Of a DNA stretch of 64,000 nucleotides, positions 24,373 to 32,842 are shown piece by piece. Position 1 is the first letter of the stretch. Each line of letters begins with the position of its first letter. The stretch is taken from NCBI GenBank assembly GCA_947474595.1, contig CANJIV010000004.1, positions 84,732 to 148,731 on the forward strand, written 5' to 3'. Under the pieces are notes generated by a model. The model had not been told where the DNA came from and did no database searches. It saw only the letters and a list, made by a program, of their open reading frames with translations. This DNA comes from Solirubrobacterales bacterium. GTDB taxonomy: Bacteria > Actinomycetota > Thermoleophilia > Solirubrobacterales > Solirubrobacteraceae. A program made the position numbers and the translations under genes.

Positions 24373-24864
24373 ATGTTCGACGAGCGCGGCTACTCAGGCG
24401 CACGCTTGACAGATATATCAGCACGAGCCGGTTTGACTACGGGTGCGTTCTACCGCCACTTCTCAAGCAAGAGCGACTTCTTCGCCGCGCTATTCACCGA
24501 ATACGGCCAAGATTTGATCTGCGCACTCGATGCTGCATCCTCGTTAAGTATGCAGATCGAGGGATGGCTACTCGCGGCCCGTCAGCACCGTGGCGTAGTG
24601 CGCGCGACACAAGAGGTCGCTCGGATCGGTACCGGCGAAGACAAGCTGCGCAGCCAACTGCGCGCCCAATGCGCACTGCTGCTTTCTAAGCACATGGAAG
24701 AACTTGTAGATCCGAGCATGGTCTCCATGTCATCAGAACTAGTGGCCGACGTAGTGGCGCAATACGCGTTGATTGAGTCCGCAGGATGGGTTCCGATGCG
24801 CGAAGCGCAGGCAGTCGCCACTGAACTTGATTGCCTGATCCGACGCGGACTCTACGGACCATGA
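24373..24864 (+). CDS. TetR/AcrR family regulator, start codon unclear
   Basis: A TetR-type DNA-binding domain: RLTDISARAGLTTGAFYRHF is the helix-turn-helix, followed by SSKSDFFAALF. From the first ATG (24373) the protein has 163 residues and lacks helix 1. The frame is open back to 24298 and encodes a perfect helix 1 (TTRSTLLQAGRSMFDERGYS), but no ATG, GTG or TTG lies there; a stop is at 24295-24297. True initiation may use ATC at 24307 or 24325. It is next to the operator and is a prime candidate regulator of the cluster. The next TetR overlaps by four bases. Confidence 0.8.
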   Translation: MFDERGYSGARLTDISARAGLTTGAFYRHFSSKSDFFAALFTEYGQDLICALDAASSLSMQIEGWLLAARQHRGVVRATQEVARIGTGEDKLRSQLRAQCALLLSKHMEELVDPSMVSMSSELVADVVAQYALIESAGWVPMREAQAVATELDCLIRRGLYGP

Positions 24865-25505
24865 CGCCGATTGCATCTCAAGCGCGCTGGAGCCCAGCCG
24901 CTGGCCGGTCTCTCGCGTCCTCTAGTCGTGGTCGTCGGACGCGCGACAAGGTCCTTGAGTCGGCGATTGTCGTCTTTGGTGAGCGTGGGTTTAAGGCGTC
25001 AACGGTTCTCGACATTGCTAACCATGCAGGGACTGCATCCGGCACGGTCTACCAATACTTCGAAGACAAGAACGATCTCTTTCGTTGTCTGCTGCAGGAC
25101 CTCACCGACCGGCTTTATCAAGAGACCCGCATGCCAGTGGACACCAATGGCCGGCTTGTAGCTCGAGAAAGTGTTCTCGCGTATCTACGTCTGTACCGCG
25201 ATCACGCATCGATCTTCCGTGCATGGTGGGAACTTCTCGAGCCCAGGACTGAATTCACAGAGAGCTGGCTCGCTTTGCACAATCGATCCGTCGGGCAGAT
25301 GGTTGCGGTGATCAACGATGGCAAGAAGTGGGGAGCGATTCGACAGAGCCTGAATCCTGAGATCACCGCCGAGCTGATCGTCGCGGCCTTCGAACGCCCG
25401 GTCTACGTGAAAGATGTCCTTGGCTGGAGCAATGAGATCACCGACGAGGAGCTTGCAGGGCTGATTAGCCAGCTCCTAGAGGAAGGCTTTGCCGCTCCCA
25501 TCTAG
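24861..25505 (+). CDS. TetR/AcrR family regulator
   Basis: A 214-residue TetR protein. RTRDKVLESAIVVFGERGFK (about 29-48) is helix 1 and TVLDIANHAGTASGTVYQYF the helix-turn-helix; a C-terminal ligand domain rich in Trp (FRAWWELLEP) follows. ATG at 24861 overlaps the first TetR stop by four bases. Two unrelated TetR proteins in one transcript is unusual; they may sense different intermediates or form a heterodimer. Ligands of catabolic TetR repressors are often acyl-CoA pathway intermediates; here that is inference. Confidence 0.9.
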   Translation: MTPIASQARWSPAAGRSLASSSRGRRTRDKVLESAIVVFGERGFKASTVLDIANHAGTASGTVYQYFEDKNDLFRCLLQDLTDRLYQETRMPVDTNGRLVARESVLAYLRLYRDHASIFRAWWELLEPRTEFTESWLALHNRSVGQMVAVINDGKKWGAIRQSLNPEITAELIVAAFERPVYVKDVLGWSNEITDEELAGLISQLLEEGFAAPI

Positions 25506-25561
25506 GGGCCAATCTTTAGGCACTTCAACCAGCCAAATAAAAAAAACCCCGCTTACTGGAG

Positions 25562-25587
25562 TGACCTGATAATCTCGCGTCAGGTCA
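25562..25587. promoter_or_regulatory. 26-bp inverted repeat at promoter of second IpdAB-like pair
   Basis: TGACCTGA (25562-25569) and TCAGGTCA (25580-25587) are perfect inverted arms with a 10-bp centre. The centre contains -10 candidate TAATCT (25570-25575) and the sequence AATCTCGCGTCAG resembles the 11604 operator with two mismatches. The start codon GTG is at 25604. Confidence 0.55.
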
Positions 25588-25603
25588 TGATTAGGCACAC
25601 ACC

Positions 25604-26503
25604 GTGAACAAGGTAATTGCTCTCGAAGAGCTCTCATCATTTGTCGCCCCCGGGGACTCCTTGGGCATCGGTGGCGCTTGGATGGCGAGCCACCCCATGG
25701 CGGCAGTACGGCAGCTGATGCGCGATGGTATCGGCGACCTTCATGTAATCGGATCGCTCAGCTCAATCGACGTCGATCAGCTGATAGGCGCGGGACTTGT
25801 GCGCGAGTTGACCTTCTCCATGGTGTCTCTAGAGGCCTACGGACTTGCCCCGCATTTCCGCAAAGCAGTTCAAGACGGCACGCTGATAATTAATGAAATC
25901 AGTGGAGTGGCAATTAATGTGGGCCTCGACGCAGGTGCTCGTAATTTGCCTTACCTACCTATGCGCGACATCGGTGCCTCTCAGCTGCCAGAGGTAACAC
26001 CAGATGCTTTTGCCGAAATTACCTGTCCTTTTACGGGTGAGCGCTTGCTAGCCATTAGGGCGATCGTGCCCGATGTAGCAATCATCCACGTACTTCGGGC
26101 TGACGCCGCGGGTAATTGCCAGGTAGAAGGGCCAATGGCTTGTGATCCCGAACTGGCTAGGGCCGCTGGTCGCGTTGTCGTAACGTGCGAGGAGATTGTC
26201 GAGACCGAGGTAATCGCGAGGAATCCAGCCACTACTCACATTCCTGGATTTCTTGTTGACGCGGTCATTGAAGCGCCTTTTGGAGCCCACCCAACTACCC
26301 ATATCCCGCGTTACGGATTTGATGCCTGGGCGGTTATGGAGTACGCGGATGCCTGCGCCGATGGGCTCGCCGATACGCATATCGCCCAGCTGGCATCCGA
26401 ATCTGAAGCCGCCTACCGAGAGCGCGTCCTGAGCGCCGACAAGCGGGCGGTCCTAACAACCATCGCCCGCAACCCAAAGACTCTAGAAACGCAGGGCACA
26501 TGA
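25604..26503 (+). CDS. CoA-transferase-fold subunit A (GctA/IpdA-like), second copy
   Basis: A 299-residue paralogue of the protein at 11617. SLGIGGAWMASHPMAAVRQL, IGAGLVRELTFSMVSLEAYG and NLPYLPMRDIGASQLPE align block by block with that copy. Start is GTG (VNKVIALEEL), matching the residue after the initiator region of the first copy. Subunit B overlaps by four bases. It is probably half of a hydrolytic C-C ring-opening enzyme acting on a CoA ester; the two copies may act on successive or alternative rings. Confidence 0.85.
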   Translation: MNKVIALEELSSFVAPGDSLGIGGAWMASHPMAAVRQLMRDGIGDLHVIGSLSSIDVDQLIGAGLVRELTFSMVSLEAYGLAPHFRKAVQDGTLIINEISGVAINVGLDAGARNLPYLPMRDIGASQLPEVTPDAFAEITCPFTGERLLAIRAIVPDVAIIHVLRADAAGNCQVEGPMACDPELARAAGRVVVTCEEIVETEVIARNPATTHIPGFLVDAVIEAPFGAHPTTHIPRYGFDAWAVMEYADACADGLADTHIAQLASESEAAYRERVLSADKRAVLTTIARNPKTLETQGT

Positions 26504-27366
26504 GCGACTATCGGATCGAAGAGTTGATGGTCTGCCGGATCGCCTCCGAGGTAGACGACTCCGGGGTAACCGTTCTCGGCTCCTTCACTCCGCTCGCCTA
26601 TGCGGCCTACATGCTGGCCAAACTAACCCACGCACAAGATGCCTACTTGGTTGGCTTTAACGCCATCGGCATGCCAGCCGTCGAACTCAACCTTACTGGC
26701 GTAGAGGCAGCTATTTACAGCGGCGCTCTCGCTTACTGGAGCTTCGGCCCAACCACACAAACTGTTCACTTGGGCAAGCGTGGACTTGTTGAATGCGTAT
26801 CGCCCGCCCAGATTGACGGGTCTGGAGCGTTCAACCTAGCCTGTATCGGTGACTACAACAATCCCAAAGTGCGCATGCCAGGCGGTGCCGGATCGCCCGA
26901 AGTTATGCAGCATTACGAGCGAATTCTCGTTTACTTCGGCCGCCACGACAAACGCACACTTGTTGACAAGGTCGATTTTCGTACCGGGCAGCGCTACCCC
27001 CTCGAAGCTAGTGCTCGACTGGAGCGTGGCTTACTGGCCGGCGCAATCCGAGTCATCACACCGCTGGCCGTGCTAGTTAAGGATGATGATGCTAAGCCGT
27101 TTCGTATCGAGACCCTCAATCCTGGCGTCGACGTAACTGAGGTCATTGAGAACACAGGATTTGAGCTTGAGGTACCGACCAACATAGGTACCACCGCCGA
27201 ACCAACTCCCGAGCAAATCAAACTTCTGCGAGATCGCATCGATCCCTACGCCACGATCAAGTTCGACTTTCTCGATGCCCAATCTCGCAAAGATATGTTG
27301 CGCGATCTCCTTCAGGGCGAATGGGATCGTGCGCTCGCCACCTCGCGTGAGAATGTTGGCGCGTGA
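26500..27366 (+). CDS. CoA-transferase-fold subunit B (IpdB-like), second copy
   Basis: A 288-residue paralogue of 12524-13390 sharing LMVCRIA near the N-terminus, SFTPLAYAAYMLAKLTHA, VRMPGGAGSPEVMQHYERI and IETLNPGVDVTEVIENTGFE. No Ser-Glu-Asn-Gly catalytic motif of CoA-transferases is visible. ATG overlaps the stop of subunit A (ATGA). Same length as the first copy, so the duplication is of the whole pair. Function inferred from IpdB similarity. Confidence 0.84.
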   Translation: MSDYRIEELMVCRIASEVDDSGVTVLGSFTPLAYAAYMLAKLTHAQDAYLVGFNAIGMPAVELNLTGVEAAIYSGALAYWSFGPTTQTVHLGKRGLVECVSPAQIDGSGAFNLACIGDYNNPKVRMPGGAGSPEVMQHYERILVYFGRHDKRTLVDKVDFRTGQRYPLEASARLERGLLAGAIRVITPLAVLVKDDDAKPFRIETLNPGVDVTEVIENTGFELEVPTNIGTTAEPTPEQIKLLRDRIDPYATIKFDFLDAQSRKDMLRDLLQGEWDRALATSRENVGA

Positions 27367-27409
27367 ACGAGCACCGCGATCGCACAAATTGCAAGTAACC
27401 ACTGCCATC

Positions 27410-27447
27410 GAACCAGACTGATCCTGAGTTCAGCGAACCAGTCTGAT
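27410..27447. promoter_or_regulatory. tandem 13-bp repeats flanking a CTGAGTTCAG palindrome
   Basis: GAACCAGACTGAT (27410-27422) recurs with one change as GAACCAGTCTGAT (27435-27447), period 25. Between them CTGAGTTCAG (27424-27433) keeps both half-sites (CTGA, TCAG) of the cluster operator. The array ends 23 bp before the flavoprotein start codon. Confidence 0.5.
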
Positions 27448-27470
27448 ACCGCTAGGAAAGAGGGATAAGC

Positions 27471-29153
27471 ATGATTACCGTCAAGCCAGAACGATGGGAT
27501 CGAGTTGTCGATGTAGTTGTGATGGGCAGCGGAGCTGCCGGCCTTAGCGCCGCCACCACAGCACACGATGCCGGCGCCGATGTCCTTGTCCTTGAAAAGG
27601 CTTCCATGATCGGCGGCACAGCAGGCGTATCTGGTGGCATCATTTGGGCGCCCCTGAACCGCCATGCAGCGGCAGCTGGCATCCAAGACTCGCGCGAAGA
27701 AGCCCTGCTATATGTACGCCGCCTGACCCTCGGTCGCGAGCCCGACCCCGCGCTCGTGGAGGTATTTATCGATAACGCCCATAAGGCGCTCGATTACTTA
27801 GAGGACAACACGCCTCTGGACCTAATGCTGTCGCTTGCCTTCACCGACTACTACGCAGATTTTCCTGGTGCCAAGAAGGAAGGTGGTCGCTCCCTTGAGC
27901 CTAAGCCTTTCAACGCCCGCGCAGAACTTGGCGAATGGGCCCCTAAGCTCAGAAAGAGTCCGCACCTAGCTCCCCTCACCATGGAGGAAGGCGCCCAGGT
28001 ATTGCATGGCGGAGAACTGCCAGCTGACTTGGTAGAGCAGCGGGAGGCCGAAGATATCCGCGTGCTCGGACCAGGCCTCGTTAGTGCACTCTTCAAGGGA
28101 TTGCTCGACCGCAACGTCCCTGTCGAGACGGAGTCTCCCGTCGATGAGCTCGTAGTCGTCGATGGAGTAGTCATCGGAGTCCGCACTCGGGGCGAATCGC
28201 CCGAACTTATTGGCGCTAGGCGTGGTGTTGTACTTGCCTGCGGCGGCTTTGAGTGGAACGCAGCGATGGTCCGCTCGTTCATCGGCGAGCCTATTGTCCC
28301 GATGAGTCCGCCCCATAACGAGGGCGATGGTCATCGCATGGCCATGGAGGCTGGCGCTGAACTAGGCAACATGACCTCCTATTGGGGGCAGCCTGCCATC
28401 TACGACCCAACTGTCGAATTCGAAGGCCGTCCGATGATCCAGATGGGTGGATCACGAGCATTTCCCGGAATGATTATTGTTAACCACCATGGGAAACGCT
28501 TCGTTAATGAAGCGTCTAGCTACCAAGATTTCCCCAAGGTAGTCGACGCATTTGATCCGATTACCGCTGAGTATCCCAATGAAAAACACTGGCTCATCTT
28601 CGATGCCAGCGTGAAGAGCGCCGCAACAATTATTCCGTCGCTTCCTGGTAGCGCTCCCGCCCCCGACTGGATCAAGCGCGCGGACTCGATTCACGCTCTC
28701 GCTGATCAAGTCGGGATCGATCCGAAAGGACTAGAAGAGACTGTCAGGCTCTGGAATCAGGCCGTGGCCGACGGCGACGACCAAGACTTCCATCGCGGCA
28801 CTCTTTGGTTCGAAGCATTCATGACTGGGGGGCCTGACAAGGGCACATGCCTAGCCCCAATCGTAACGGGACCCTTCTATGCCGTTCCTATGGTCCACGG
28901 TGCGCTCGGCACCAACGGCGGCTCGCGCATCGACGCCGACGGCAGAGTGTTGAGCATGCGTGGAGGAGTCATCGATGGCCTTTACGCAGCCGGCAACGCG
29001 TCGGCCAACGTGATGGGCTCGTCGTACCCAGGAGGCGGCGCTACCTTAGGGCCAGCGCTGACCTTCGGATACCTCGCTGGGCGGCACGTGGGGGGCCGCA
29101 ACTCACGCGACATCGGAGACGAGGCGGTCCTGAGTAATTCGTCCAGTGCATAG
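27471..29153 (+). CDS. FAD-dependent dehydrogenase, KstD-like
   Basis: A 560-residue flavoprotein. VVVMGSGAAGLSAATTAHDA (about 15-34) binds FAD; FTDYYADFPGAK holds a Tyr at the place of KstD Tyr119; the C-terminal SSYPGGGATLGPALTFGYLA keeps the Tyr-x3-Gly pair that enolises the ketone in KstD. It should dehydrogenate a cyclic ketone or act on a steroid-like ring. AAAGAGGGATAAGC precedes ATG. It has a candidate operator of the cluster type upstream and follows the IpdAB-like pair. It is a distant paralogue of the gene at 2450. Substrate not proven. Confidence 0.86.
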   Translation: MITVKPERWDRVVDVVVMGSGAAGLSAATTAHDAGADVLVLEKASMIGGTAGVSGGIIWAPLNRHAAAAGIQDSREEALLYVRRLTLGREPDPALVEVFIDNAHKALDYLEDNTPLDLMLSLAFTDYYADFPGAKKEGGRSLEPKPFNARAELGEWAPKLRKSPHLAPLTMEEGAQVLHGGELPADLVEQREAEDIRVLGPGLVSALFKGLLDRNVPVETESPVDELVVVDGVVIGVRTRGESPELIGARRGVVLACGGFEWNAAMVRSFIGEPIVPMSPPHNEGDGHRMAMEAGAELGNMTSYWGQPAIYDPTVEFEGRPMIQMGGSRAFPGMIIVNHHGKRFVNEASSYQDFPKVVDAFDPITAEYPNEKHWLIFDASVKSAATIIPSLPGSAPAPDWIKRADSIHALADQVGIDPKGLEETVRLWNQAVADGDDQDFHRGTLWFEAFMTGGPDKGTCLAPIVTGPFYAVPMVHGALGTNGGSRIDADGRVLSMRGGVIDGLYAAGNASANVMGSSYPGGGATLGPALTFGYLAGRHVGGRNSRDIGDEAVLSNSSSA

Positions 29154-29239
29154 GCGCGTGATTGCACGCTGGCCTCAGGCGAGATCGGCTCGTCACAGTC
29201 CACGACAATTGTGTCGGCCTCTTGATCCCAATCAACCAC
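29154..29239 (-). pseudogene. possible vestige of a KstD-like gene start
   Basis: On the minus strand a GTG at 29239 begins VDWDQEADTIVV, the usual first residues of KstD/fumarate-reductase flavoproteins (WDxEADVIVVGSG), but the glycine motif is lost and the frame runs antisense into the neighbouring gene. It could be the decayed start of a lost paralogue or a chance match. The remainder of the 248-bp gap up to 29401 shows nothing else I can name. Confidence 0.3.
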
Positions 29240-29401
29240 TAACCAATATGGTCGCTAGCGGCGTACGCCTAGAACTGCACACTTCCAGAGAGTTATGGAG
29301 ATCCACCTTGGCCCGTATTCCAGTGGCACCAACTCAAGCAGCCAGAGTATTTCCCAACGGTCGCGCTTGCGCGTGCCAATTGAGAGCTAGGTGAGGCATC
29401 A

Positions 29402-30349
29402 GTGATCTTACGACTTGCCCATGTCGAGATTACCGTCGACGATCTCGCCCAAGCTCGAGCTTTTTACATAGATATCCTCGGCTTCGTCGAGCACTGCGGC
29501 GACGACTCTACGTGCTATCTGAGGGCCGCGGATGAGTTCGATGCGTGGTCTCTTAAGATAACTTCTGGCGCTGGGGGCGGCCTCGTTCACTCCGGTTTCC
29601 GGGTCTCTGATCCAGCCGACCTAGACAGTCTCCAAGCGATTCATGACTCCCTAGGCCTTGCTACCAAACGTATTCCCAGCGGCGTCGAGCCCGGCCAAGG
29701 AGAAGCGTTACGGGTGCTCACCGCAGAGGGCCACCGAGTGGAATTTTTTCACGATTTCGATGAGATTGACCTTTATCCCGGAGGGCGGCTCCGTCTTCCA
29801 CCTAGAGGCGGCAGTGGCATCCGTGGCGTACCCCCCAGTCGCATTGACCACGTCAGCATGCGAGTTCCAGATGTACCGGCGGCCCTCATCTACTGGACAG
29901 AGCAGCTTGAATTTAGCGCTGCTGAAATATGGCTAGAGGATGACAATGTGACGCCGAAGGTGGCATGGGTCCGACGGGCACCGTTTTCTCACGATGTCGC
30001 ATTAGGAAAACATCCCGAAGCCGTCTTTCATCATTTTGCATATGCAGTCAACGATGGGACTGCGCTGCTGAGAGCAGCCGATCTGCTCGGTGACGCCGGG
30101 CTGCAAGGGTCAATCGAGTGGGGGCCCAGTCGCCACGGAGCCACCAATGCATTGGCGATGTACGTTCACGACCCTGCCGGCAACCGACTTGAGCTCTACA
30201 CCGGTGACTATCAGCGCGACCTCGACCGTCCAACACTGCGCTGGCGTGCAGTTGACTACGAAAGCCAAGGGCATTCGTGGTGGGGCAACGGCCCACCCGA
30301 GACTTTCGGCCAGACCCAACCGCTAGTAGGAGACTGGCTGGTCAAGTGA
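29402..30349 (+). CDS. extradiol ring-cleavage dioxygenase (VOC family, HPCD/BphC-like)
   Basis: A 315-residue two-domain VOC protein. The C-terminal domain has the 2-His-1-carboxylate iron site: His150 (SRIDHVSMRV), His210 (AVFHHFAYAV) and Glu264 (NRLELYTGDY), with the same spacing as homoprotocatechuate 2,3-dioxygenase. It should cleave a catechol next to its hydroxyl pair with O2. Start is GTG with AGGTGAGG upstream. The C-C hydrolase overlaps by four bases, so both meta-cleavage steps are coupled. In a steroid-like pathway this would be the HsaC role; other catechols are possible. Confidence 0.9.
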   Translation: MILRLAHVEITVDDLAQARAFYIDILGFVEHCGDDSTCYLRAADEFDAWSLKITSGAGGGLVHSGFRVSDPADLDSLQAIHDSLGLATKRIPSGVEPGQGEALRVLTAEGHRVEFFHDFDEIDLYPGGRLRLPPRGGSGIRGVPPSRIDHVSMRVPDVPAALIYWTEQLEFSAAEIWLEDDNVTPKVAWVRRAPFSHDVALGKHPEAVFHHFAYAVNDGTALLRAADLLGDAGLQGSIEWGPSRHGATNALAMYVHDPAGNRLELYTGDYQRDLDRPTLRWRAVDYESQGHSWWGNGPPETFGQTQPLVGDWLVK

Positions 30350-31218
30350 GTCGGTCAGCGCCTTCTATCTGGCCGGAGCTAGTCGATCTGTCCTTCTCCC
30401 AGCGGTTTGTGGATGCGGGTGGCGTGCGAACGCGGGTTGTCGAGGCTGGAGATGGCCCACCTCTGATCCTGCTGCACGGCACCGGAGGTCACTTAGAGGC
30501 CTACCTTCGTAATTTGCGGTACTTGAGTCAGTACTTTCGTGTCATCGCCTACGACATGATCGGCCATGGCTTCAGCGATAAGCCCGACCGTCCTTACACG
30601 ATCGATTCCTACTGCGACCATCTGTCTGACTTAATGGACGCCCTAGAAATTGATCGAGCCCACCTGTCGGGCGAGTCACTCGGCGGCTGGGTTGCCGCCT
30701 GGTTTGCCAAGGAGCAGAGCGCGCGCGTGGACCGGCTCGTACTGACAACGCCTGGCAACGTACTCAGCAAGCCACAGACGATGTTGCGTATCAAAGAAAG
30801 CACAATGAAAGCTGTCAGCGAGGCTTCGCCGGAGACCGTCCGGAGTCGCCTTGAGTGGCTGTTTGCGCCCGCCACCAAGCACATGGTTTCTGACGAATTA
30901 GTCTCGATACGCCTAGCTATATATACGCTCCCGGGAGCCGAGCAGGCGATGCGCAACGTCTTGGTACTGCAAGACCCCGAGACTCGCACTAAATATGCTT
31001 GGGATTCAGAGTGGACTAGCCGTATCACTGCTCCAACGCTGATCATCTGGACCTCTGACGATCCGACTGGGGACTATGAAGAGGGCCAACTTCTACAGAA
31101 GTGGATCCCCGGCTCGCTGCTCACCAACATCGAAGAGGCAGGCCACTGGCCTCAGTGGGAACGCCCCGAGGAGTTCCACCGTCTACATGTAGAGTTCTTG
31201 GCGACCGCAAAGTGCTAA
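30346..31218 (+). CDS. meta-cleavage product C-C hydrolase (HsaD/BphD-like alpha/beta hydrolase)
   Basis: A 290-residue alpha/beta hydrolase. ILLHGTGGHLEAYLRNL is the oxyanion region, LSGESLGGWVAAW carries the nucleophile Ser (about 115), IIWTSDDPTGDY the Asp and EEAGHWPQWE the His. The frame is open upstream, but GTG at 30346 overlaps the dioxygenase stop (GTGA) and gives the length of HsaD and BphD (about 286-291). It would split the dioxygenase product into a dienoate and an acid. The GST gene overlaps its end. Confidence 0.88.
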   Translation: MSRSAPSIWPELVDLSFSQRFVDAGGVRTRVVEAGDGPPLILLHGTGGHLEAYLRNLRYLSQYFRVIAYDMIGHGFSDKPDRPYTIDSYCDHLSDLMDALEIDRAHLSGESLGGWVAAWFAKEQSARVDRLVLTTPGNVLSKPQTMLRIKESTMKAVSEASPETVRSRLEWLFAPATKHMVSDELVSIRLAIYTLPGAEQAMRNVLVLQDPETRTKYAWDSEWTSRITAPTLIIWTSDDPTGDYEEGQLLQKWIPGSLLTNIEEAGHWPQWERPEEFHRLHVEFLATAKC

Positions 31219-31835
31219 CCCTGTTTGACAATCCCGACTCATCAAACGCGCTGAAAGTGCGGTTTCTTTTGGCTGAGCTTGGGCTTGAATACAAGCGGGA
31301 AACTATTCCATTGGCTTACCCGCGTCCTGATGCATACATGGCAATCAATCCGCTCGGTGGCATCCCCACTCTTGAAGATGACGGCTACGTCCTCGCCGAA
31401 TCACAGACGATTCTTCGTTACTTGGCGACCCGCGAGGGAAGTGAAGACCTTTACCCGACAGACCCCCAAGAACGTGGCCGCATCGATGAGTTTCTCGACC
31501 GGTTCGCCACCCGCCTACGACCTCCGTTCTTTCGCCGTGAGGCTGTAATGCTTGGGTGGTCTCTTGAGCGCGGTTTTTCCCCCGATGATTGCGACCCGGA
31601 GAAGGCGCCAGCGATCGAGCTAGAGATCGCGGCCAACACAGCGTTATTAGACAAACTCGTAGGTGAGGGCGGCTGTGTTCTCGGCCGCTTCACGATCGCA
31701 GACTGCGCGCTGGCTCCGGTTCTCCACCGTGCCCAACTCACTGGCTACGCTCTTGATAAATATCCAAGATTGCAAGCTCTCACAGACCAGATTCTGTCGC
31801 GACCAGCATGGGCCGCCGCCGAGCCAGGGTGCTAG
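31212..31835 (+). CDS. glutathione S-transferase family protein
   Basis: A 207-residue GST. The thioredoxin-like N-terminal domain starts [20 protein letters not shown], with Ser at the catalytic place, and the cis-Pro region [20 protein letters not shown]; an all-helical C-terminal domain follows. GTG at 31212 overlaps the hydrolase by seven bases. BphK-type GSTs are typical of biphenyl meta-cleavage operons. Actinobacteria mostly make mycothiol rather than glutathione, so the thiol used is uncertain. It overlaps the convergent aldolase by four bases. Confidence 0.85.
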   Translation: MLTLFDNPDSSNALKVRFLLAELGLEYKRETIPLAYPRPDAYMAINPLGGIPTLEDDGYVLAESQTILRYLATREGSEDLYPTDPQERGRIDEFLDRFATRLRPPFFRREAVMLGWSLERGFSPDDCDPEKAPAIELEIAANTALLDKLVGEGGCVLGRFTIADCALAPVLHRAQLTGYALDKYPRLQALTDQILSRPAWAAAEPGC

Positions 31836-32842
31836 CTCTGATCGACTAGCGAAAGCGCGACGTCGATGATCATGTCTTCTTGGCCGCCAACATAGCCTCG
31901 ACGACCAACCTCGAGCAGGATCTCATGGGCTGAGACACCGTAGCGCTCGGCTGCACGCTCAGCATGGATCAGGAAGCTCGAATACGCACCAGCGTAGCCA
32001 AGGATGATCGAGCTGCGATCCATCGTTGGAATGCGCGTTATAAAGGGCGCTACGACCTCTTCGGCCGCGGCCAAGATTTGGAGCAGGTCGATGCCAGTTT
32101 GGATACCCAGGCGATCGAATACAGCCGCTAGAACTTCCGTCGGCGAATTGCCTGCCCCGGCACCCAACGCTCGCGTAGAACCATCAATCTGACGGGCCCC
32201 AGCTCGGTAGGCGAGCACTGAATTAGCGACGCCCATCGCGAGGTTATTGTGACCGTGGTATCCAACCTCAGCGCTACCGCCAACCTCAGCCACGAGTGCC
32301 TCTACACGCTCTATCGCATCGTCGAGGATTAGTGCCCCGGCCGAGTCGACAACATAGGGACACTGGCAGCCAGCGTCCACCATGATGCGGGCCTGCTTAG
32401 CAAGCACCTCAGGTGAAGCCATGTGGCTGAGCATGAGGAAGCCGACCGTCTCAAGGCCCATCTCGCGGGCTGCGCCAAAGTGTTCAATTGAAACGTCCGC
32501 CTCGGTGCAGTGGGTAGCGACCCGAACTATCTGGGCCCCGGCCGCCTCTGCCCGCTTCATGTCCTCAACGGTACCTACTCCCGGGACAAGTAAGACAGCT
32601 ATGCGGGCCTGTCGCGCCTCATCCGCCGCAGCGGCAATCAACGTAAGTTCATCTGTGGCGGAAAAGCCATAATTAAAAGTCGACCCACCAATTCCATCGC
32701 CATGGGCAACTTCGATAACTGGCACCCCTGCATCATCGAGCGCTCGCACAGTGTCGCGCACCTGCCGCTCGGTGAATTGGTGCGACATAGCGTGACTTCC
32801 ATCGCGCAAAGTAGTGTCAGTGATTCGGACGTCTGGTGTCAT
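31832..32842 (-). CDS. 4-hydroxy-2-oxovalerate aldolase (BphI/HsaF/MhpE)
   Basis: A 336-residue DRE-TIM metallolyase. [17 protein letters not shown] (residues 7-23) has the Asp-Arg metal/substrate motif and [20 protein letters not shown] the metal-binding HxH. It splits 4-hydroxy-2-oxo acids into pyruvate and an aldehyde, which is channelled to the partner dehydrogenase. ATG overlaps the dehydrogenase stop by four bases. Last gene of the minus-strand operon hydratase/hydratase-like/dehydrogenase/aldolase. Confidence 0.93.
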   Translation of the reverse strand: MTPDVRITDTTLRDGSHAMSHQFTERQVRDTVRALDDAGVPVIEVAHGDGIGGSTFNYGFSATDELTLIAAAADEARQARIAVLLVPGVGTVEDMKRAEAAGAQIVRVATHCTEADVSIEHFGAAREMGLETVGFLMLSHMASPEVLAKQARIMVDAGCQCPYVVDSAGALILDDAIERVEALVAEVGGSAEVGYHGHNNLAMGVANSVLAYRAGARQIDGSTRALGAGAGNSPTEVLAAVFDRLGIQTGIDLLQILAAAEEVVAPFITRIPTMDRSSIILGYAGAYSSFLIHAERAAERYGVSAHEILLEVGRRGYVGGQEDMIIDVALSLVDQS

